Source: Pelomonas dachongensis
Lineage (GTDB): Bacteria > Pseudomonadota > Gammaproteobacteria > Burkholderiales > Burkholderiaceae_C
Length of the DNA: 64,000 nucleotides
Assembly (NCBI RefSeq): GCF_043555865.1
Contig: NZ_JBIGHY010000003.1
Coordinates: 558,001-622,000 of the forward strand
Direction: 5' to 3'
Below the pieces are notes generated by a model, which worked only from the letters and a program-made list of their open reading frames with translations, was not told the DNA's origin and did no database searches. A program made the position numbers and the translations under genes. This document shows, piece after piece, positions 59,577 to 64,000 of this stretch. Position 1 is the first letter of the stretch; each line of letters starts with the position of its first letter.

Positions 59577-62453
59577 ATGAAGAAACCAGCCCTGGCAGCG
59601 CCGCGCGCGTCCGCCAATCCCTCCCGCTTTGCCCTGCGCCTGACCGCCGCCGCCGCGCTGGCCGCCCTGTCCGCCACCGCGGGGGCCCAGGAGCCCGCCA
59701 AGGGCGAGACGCAGCTGGAAACGGTGGTCGTCACCGGCGTGCGGGCCTCGCTGACCAAGAGCCTGGCGAACAAGCGCACCAGCGATCAGGTCGTGGAATC
59801 GGTGGTGGCCGAAGACATCGGCAAGCTGCCCGACAACAACGTCGTCGAGGCGCTGCAGCGCGTCACCGGCATCCAGGTCACCAACCGCGCCGGCGGCGAG
59901 GTGGGCACCATCTCCATCCGGGGCCTTCCGGACATCGCCACCACCTGGAACGGCCGCAACATCTTCACGGCCTCCGGCACGCAGGTGGCGCTGCAGGACA
60001 TCCCGTCGACGCTGGTGCGCCAGATCGACGTCTTCAAGACCCGTGACGCCAGCCAGCTGGAAAACGGCATCGCCGGCCAGATCGACGTGAAGTCGCTGCG
60101 CCCGTTCGACTTCAAGGGCGCCAAGCTGTCGCTGCTGGCGCGCGGCACCTACCTCGACCCCGCCGAGAAGTGGAACCCGCAGCTCAGCGCGATGGCCAGC
60201 AACCGCTGGAAGACCGGCATCGGTGACATCGGCGCGCTGGTCAACCTGTCGATGGTCAAGACGGACTACCGCAACGAGAGCGTGACGCCCGGTGCGATGG
60301 TGCCGTTCACCAGCCCCAATGCCGCTGAAGTGCCGGCCGGCTACACCCCGCTGCAGCGCATCTTCCCGGAGAGCAACGCCTGGACGCCAGGTACGTACAC
60401 CGGCCTGCCGCAGAAGGCCGGCTCGACGCTGAATTTCAACGGCACGCAACGCCCTTACTACCTGGCGCGTGACGCCGTGTTCCAGAGCGATGTGCTGGGC
60501 CAGCGCGAGCGCCCGGCCGCCAACGTCGCGCTGCAGTGGCAGCCCAACGACGATGCCGTCTACACGTTCGAGGCGATGTACAACGGCTACCGCGACAAGT
60601 CCTTCAACCGGCTGCTGTTCAGCTTCGTCGACTGGTGGGGCAGTCTCGGCCCCAACCCCGCGTCGACGATCACGACGTTCCCGGGTACCAACGTCATCAA
60701 GACGCGGACCGTGAATGACGTGTACGGTTTCAACAGCGGCGACTACACGACCTCGGCCACCGACTCACGGATCGTGGCCCTGAACGGCAAGTGGAACGTC
60801 GGCGACCGGCTGCGGCTGGACGGCGATGTGTCGTACCAGACCAGCAGCTTCCACTCCGAATTCACCGCCACCCGCATCGACCGCGTCGCGCCGTCCATCA
60901 CCGTCGACTTCAATTCCGGCGGCGGCAACATGGCGTTCAAGTTCAACAACAACGCCGACCTGGCGGACCCCACCAAGTGGAACGTGGCGCAGTTCTACGA
61001 CAACGCCAACCGCAACGAGGGCAGCGCCGCCACCGCCAGCCTGAACGGCGCCTACGACGCCGACTGGGGCCCGCTGAAGACGCTGAACTTCGGCGTGCGC
61101 TTCGATACGCGCAAGGCGGCGGAAGCCAAGCGCGAGCAATCGGCCTTCCTGGGCCGCAACCTGGCTTCGCTGGGCGCGAACTACTACCACGTCAACGCCG
61201 ACTTTGGCACCGACATCTCGGACGTGCCACGCTCCTGGATCGAGCCGAACGCGTACTACATCCGCGACAACCTCGATGCGTGGCGCACGATGTACAAGGC
61301 GGCCGACGCGAATTTCCAGACGACCGACAAGCTGTTCCTGCAGAAGACCTTCGACGTGAAGGAAGACACGACGAACGCCTACCTGATGGCGGACAGCGAG
61401 CACCAGTTGTTCGGCCGGCCGCTGCGCGCCAACTTCGGCGTGCGCTACGTGCAGGTCGAGACGAGCATGACGGCCTACAGCGTCAATGCCACGACCAAGG
61501 CGGTCACGCCGACGAACGGCTCCAAGACGGCCCGCAAGTTCCTGCCCAGCCTGACGCTGCGCTATGAGCCGGTGAAGGACGTGCTGGTGCGCTTCAACTA
61601 CGGTGAAACGCTGCGCCGTCCGGGCTTCGGCGACTTGAACCCGGTGCTGCAGCTCAGCGACGACGTCTCGCGCGTGGGCTACGGCGGCGGCAGCGGCGGC
61701 AACCCGGGCCTGGAGCCGACGCGCTCCAAGAACCTGGACCTGACGGGCGAGTGGTACTTCCAGAAGGACAGCGCGCTGTACGGCACCGTGTTCCAGCGCA
61801 AGATCGAAGGTCTGGTCGTGCCGCTGCGCCGGCGCATCCGCGTCGGCCCGGCCGACGATCCGTTCCGCAACTCGACCTCGGGTGGCGACCACACCAACGG
61901 CTACGACTACGTCATCAGCTCGCCGGTCAATGCGTCGGACGGCAAGATCAGCGGCGTCGAACTCGGTGCGATCTACTTTCCCAAGGGTCTGCCGGGCCTG
62001 CTGGACGGGCTGGGCTTCCAGGGCAGCGTGACGCGCCTGACCTCGTCGCAGAACGTGCCGACCGCTGACAGCGCCGGCAACATCGTCTCGCAGCTGGAGT
62101 CGCCGTTCTTCGGCGTGTCCAAGCTGTCGTGGAACGCCACGCTGGCCTACGAGAAGGGCCCCGTCGGCGCCCGCCTGTCGTACGTTCGCCGCGCCAGCTT
62201 CCTGGCCGCCAACGAAGCGGCGCTGTTCGCCAACCCGATTGGCATCTGGCGCCACCCGGAAAAGAGCGTGGACCTGCAGCTGACCTACAACCTCAATGAC
62301 CGCATGGCGTTCGACATCAGCGGCGTCAACCTGACCAACGAGATGCAACAGCAGTACTACAAGTTCGGCGATGCGGGCAGCCCGGAGCTGACCAACTTCG
62401 GCACGGTGCAGACCGGCCGATCGGTGTCGGTCGGGTTCCGCTGGAAGCTGTGA
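59577..62453 (+). CDS. TonB-dependent outer-membrane receptor, polysaccharide-utilisation type
   Basis: This 958-residue receptor has a long basic signal peptide (ALRLTAAAALAALSATAGAQ), a TonB box region (ETVVVTGVRASLTKSLANKR), and a plug domain with IGKLPDNNVVEALQRVTGI and SIRGL. The 22-stranded barrel ends in aromatic-terminated SVGFRWKL. Receptors with this 'KRTSDQVVESVVAEDIGKLPDNN'-type plug (quoted in part) belong to the group that imports plant oligosaccharides. A GH43 gene follows after an intrinsic terminator. The ribosome site is 'ggagacaag' just before the ATG. Confidence 0.9.
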   Translation: MKKPALAAPRASANPSRFALRLTAAAALAALSATAGAQEPAKGETQLETVVVTGVRASLTKSLANKRTSDQVVESVVAEDIGKLPDNNVVEALQRVTGIQVTNRAGGEVGTISIRGLPDIATTWNGRNIFTASGTQVALQDIPSTLVRQIDVFKTRDASQLENGIAGQIDVKSLRPFDFKGAKLSLLARGTYLDPAEKWNPQLSAMASNRWKTGIGDIGALVNLSMVKTDYRNESVTPGAMVPFTSPNAAEVPAGYTPLQRIFPESNAWTPGTYTGLPQKAGSTLNFNGTQRPYYLARDAVFQSDVLGQRERPAANVALQWQPNDDAVYTFEAMYNGYRDKSFNRLLFSFVDWWGSLGPNPASTITTFPGTNVIKTRTVNDVYGFNSGDYTTSATDSRIVALNGKWNVGDRLRLDGDVSYQTSSFHSEFTATRIDRVAPSITVDFNSGGGNMAFKFNNNADLADPTKWNVAQFYDNANRNEGSAATASLNGAYDADWGPLKTLNFGVRFDTRKAAEAKREQSAFLGRNLASLGANYYHVNADFGTDISDVPRSWIEPNAYYIRDNLDAWRTMYKAADANFQTTDKLFLQKTFDVKEDTTNAYLMADSEHQLFGRPLRANFGVRYVQVETSMTAYSVNATTKAVTPTNGSKTARKFLPSLTLRYEPVKDVLVRFNYGETLRRPGFGDLNPVLQLSDDVSRVGYGGGSGGNPGLEPTRSKNLDLTGEWYFQKDSALYGTVFQRKIEGLVVPLRRRIRVGPADDPFRNSTSGGDHTNGYDYVISSPVNASDGKISGVELGAIYFPKGLPGLLDGLGFQGSVTRLTSSQNVPTADSAGNIVSQLESPFFGVSKLSWNATLAYEKGPVGARLSYVRRASFLAANEAALFANPIGIWRHPEKSVDLQLTYNLNDRMAFDISGVNLTNEMQQQYYKFGDAGSPELTNFGTVQTGRSVSVGFRWKL

Positions 62454-62483
62454 TCCTGCGAGGCTGAAACGCTTCCTCGTTGC

Positions 62484-62520
62484 GGGCGTTGCACGGGCCT
62501 CCCGGGCAACGCCCTTTTTT
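62484..62520 (+). terminator. intrinsic terminator after the TonB receptor gene
   Basis: GGGCGTTGC (62484-62492) pairs perfectly with GCAACGCCC (62506-62514) around a 13-base loop, followed by six T's. It lies between the receptor stop and the GH43 start, so the GH43 gene may depend on read-through or a weak promoter within the last part. Confidence 0.88.
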
Positions 62521-62536
62521 CTTCTCTGCCTTCCCT

Positions 62537-63490
62537 ATGTCCGACCTGCTTGAGCCGCTGATCCGCCAGCGCGCAGACCCCCACATCACCCGCCACACCG
62601 ACGGCCTGTACTACTTCACCGCCTCGGTGCCGCAGTACGACCGCATCGAGCTGCGCCGCGCAGCGACCCTCGAAGGCCTGGTGGACGCACGCGCCTTCGT
62701 CGCCTGGCGCAAGCCCGACACGGGCCCGTGGTCCGAGCTGATCTGGGCGCCCGAGCTGCATTTCAACCAGGGCGCCTGGTACGTCTACTTTGCTGCCGCC
62801 CACACCCGGGCGCTGGACGAGCAGGGCATGTTCCAGCACCGCATGTATGCCATCAGGAACACCGCAGCCGACCCGTTCACGGGCGAGTGGGAGTTCCTGG
62901 GCCAGGTGGACAGCGGCATCGACAGCTTTTGCCTCGATGCCACCACCTTCACCCACCGCGGCCAGCTCTACTACCTGTGGGCGCAGAAGGACCGGGCCAT
63001 CGCCGGCAACTCCAACCTCTACATCGCGCCCATGAGCATGCCGTGGCAGCTGGCCGGCGCGCCCGTGCTGCTCAGCCAGCCCGAGTTCGACTGGGAATGC
63101 CGCGGCTTCCTCGTCAACGAGGGGCCGTCGGTGCTGCAGCGCCACGGCAAGGTGTTCATCAGCTACTCGGCCAGCGCGACGGACGAGAACTACGCGATGG
63201 GCCTGCTGTGGGCGCACGACGACGCTGACCTGCTCGACCCGTCCAGCTGGCACAAGTCGCCCGAGCCGGTGATGCGCAGCTGCGCCGAGGACAGCGTCTT
63301 CGGCCCCGGCCACAACAGCTTCACCGAAGGCGCGACGCCCGACGAGGTGCTGCTGGTCTATCACGCCCGCACCTACACCGAGATCGAAGGCGACCCGCTG
63401 TGGAACCCCGACCGCCACACGTTCGTGAAGCCCTTGCGGTGGTCCGCTGAAGGCATGCCGCTGTTTGGCCGTCCTTCTCGCCGCGATTGA
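62537..63490 (+). CDS. glycoside hydrolase family 43 enzyme
   Basis: The ATG at 62537 gives 317 residues of a five-bladed beta-propeller GH43 enzyme. The likely catalytic base Asp is in the ADPHITRHTDGLYYF start, the pKa-modulating Asp is near GIDSFCLDATTF, and the acid Glu is in FLVNEGPSVL. WAPELHFNQGAWYVYFAA is the usual second blade. There is no signal peptide, so it should act in the cytosol on imported arabino- or xylo-oligosaccharides. It sits between a TonB receptor and a sugar-acid dehydratase, in keeping with a pentose-catabolism segment. Confidence 0.85.
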   Translation: MSDLLEPLIRQRADPHITRHTDGLYYFTASVPQYDRIELRRAATLEGLVDARAFVAWRKPDTGPWSELIWAPELHFNQGAWYVYFAAAHTRALDEQGMFQHRMYAIRNTAADPFTGEWEFLGQVDSGIDSFCLDATTFTHRGQLYYLWAQKDRAIAGNSNLYIAPMSMPWQLAGAPVLLSQPEFDWECRGFLVNEGPSVLQRHGKVFISYSASATDENYAMGLLWAHDDADLLDPSSWHKSPEPVMRSCAEDSVFGPGHNSFTEGATPDEVLLVYHARTYTEIEGDPLWNPDRHTFVKPLRWSAEGMPLFGRPSRRD

Positions 63491-63525
63491 TATCAAAAAC
63501 GGCATCGCTACGGGCGTGAATTTGA

Positions 63526-63555
63526 TTGGATTGCAATTCCGCCGCGGTCTAGCAT
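63526..63555 (+). promoter_or_regulatory. candidate promoter of the dehydratase gene
   Basis: TTGGAT (63526-63531) and TAGCAT (63550-63555) are 18 bases apart, about 50 bases before the start codon. The same TAGCAT hexamer occurs at 59481-59486 before the TonB receptor gene. The match to a sigma-70 promoter is only moderate. Confidence 0.4.
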
Positions 63556-63606
63556 CTTTTGAATGCGGCACTCCGTCCGCGCGCCTGAACGACTCCGAGA
63601 CAAGAC

Positions 63607-64000
63607 ATGACGACTGAGGACAAGAAGAGCAAGGTCAAGCTGCGTTCGGCCGAGTGGTTCGGCACCCAGGACAAGAACGGCTTCATGTACCGCTCCTGGA
63701 TGAAGAACCAGGGCATCCCCGATCATGAGTTCCAGGGCAAGCCCATCATTGGCATCTGCAACACCTGGAGCGAGCTGACGCCCTGCAACGCCCACTTCCG
63801 CAAGCTCGCCGAGCATGTGAAGAAGGGCATCCTCGAAGCCGGCGGCTGGCCGGTCGAGTTCCCGGTGTTCTCCAGCGGCGAGAGCAACCTGCGCCCCACC
63901 GCCATGCTGACCCGCAACCTCGCCAGCATGGACGTCGAGGAGAGCATCCGCGGCAATCCGGTCGATGCGGTCGTGCTGCTGGTGGGCTGCGACAAGACCA
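63607..64000 (+). CDS. IlvD/Edd-family sugar-acid dehydratase (3' end outside window)
   Basis: The first 131 residues are visible. LRSAEWFGTQDKNGFMYRSWMKNQG, IGICNTWSELTPCNAHFRKLAEHVKKG and VEFPVFSSGESNLRPTAMLTRNLA (quoted in parts) match L-arabinonate/D-xylonate dehydratases of the IlvD/Edd family rather than IlvD itself. The Cys of TPCN and of the GCDKT motif at the window edge are [2Fe-2S] ligands. The enzyme dehydrates a pentonate to 2-keto-3-deoxypentonate. A gagaca ribosome site precedes the ATG. The position after GH43 fits pentose oxidation. Confidence 0.86.
   Translation, partial: MTTEDKKSKVKLRSAEWFGTQDKNGFMYRSWMKNQGIPDHEFQGKPIIGICNTWSELTPCNAHFRKLAEHVKKGILEAGGWPVEFPVFSSGESNLRPTAMLTRNLASMDVEESIRGNPVDAVVLLVGCDKT

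Overview
The window is a GC-rich (roughly 68-70 % by eye) stretch of a proteobacterial chromosome. The gene set (OsmC, Glu dehydrogenase, TRAP transporter, DUF2242 lipoprotein, TIGR03643-type protein, arsR-arsC-aqpS-arsH, vanadium haloperoxidase) and the codon use suggest a betaproteobacterium of the Burkholderiales, near Roseateles, Mitsuaria, Pelomonas or Rubrivivax. No rRNA, tRNA, CRISPR array or prophage was seen.

Layout. 1-3.4 kb: a tripartite macrolide-type ABC exporter (permease cut by the window edge, HlyD adaptor, ATPase). 3.5-8.6 kb: a 2OG-Fe(II) oxygenase, a small unknown protein, an AAA ATPase, and a beta-propeller sensor diguanylate cyclase. 8.7-13.1 kb: a translationally coupled operon for a Tat-exported molybdenum hydroxylase, its 2Fe-2S subunit and a dihaem cytochrome c. 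13.1-24.7 kb: housekeeping and accessory genes (desaturase, GST, POT transporter, class C serine hydrolase, Coa1-like protein, epimerase, hybrid histidine kinase, SUV3-like helicase). 24.9-27.1 kb: an arsenic operon arsR-arsC-aqpS-arsH with an operator overlapping the arsR start. 27.2-33.3 kb: divergent SDR/LysR genes, a PAP2 phosphatase, a vanadium haloperoxidase, and a GIY-YIG-like protein coupled to a DUF2242 lipoprotein.

33.47-39.20 kb is the most unusual part. It holds eleven small genes, all on the minus strand. Each is followed at its 3' end by an imperfect palindrome with integron attC architecture, and the genes are visibly less GC-rich than their surroundings. At the gene-proximal end (38.72-38.76 kb) is an attI-like junction, but the place where an integron integrase would sit holds an unrelated 102-residue ORF. 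The whole block is bounded on each side by three copies of a CAAAGTTTCGAA-type repeat, inverted between the two sides. This is the architecture expected of a transposon whose transposase binds several sites at each end (Tn7- or Tn402-like). I read it as an integrase-less cassette array carried by a non-autonomous mobile unit; the array is seen directly, while the mobilisation is inferred.

39.2-44.6 kb: OsmC and Glu dehydrogenase, then a decayed defence locus: a truncated AlbA_2-type protein, an apparently intact DUF1016 (YhcG) nuclease with in-frame palindromic insertions, and a broken hsdR joined to the 3' half of hsdS. 44.7-57.2 kb: a KefC-type antiporter, a PAS-GGDEF protein, a TRAP transporter operon with palindromes upstream, an acyltransferase-SGNH protein, an acyl-CoA dehydrogenase, RecQ and an alpha/beta hydrolase. 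57.4-64 kb: small conserved proteins, a second POT transporter, and a plant-polysaccharide/pentose segment (TonB-dependent receptor, GH43 glycosidase, IlvD/Edd sugar-acid dehydratase cut by the window edge).
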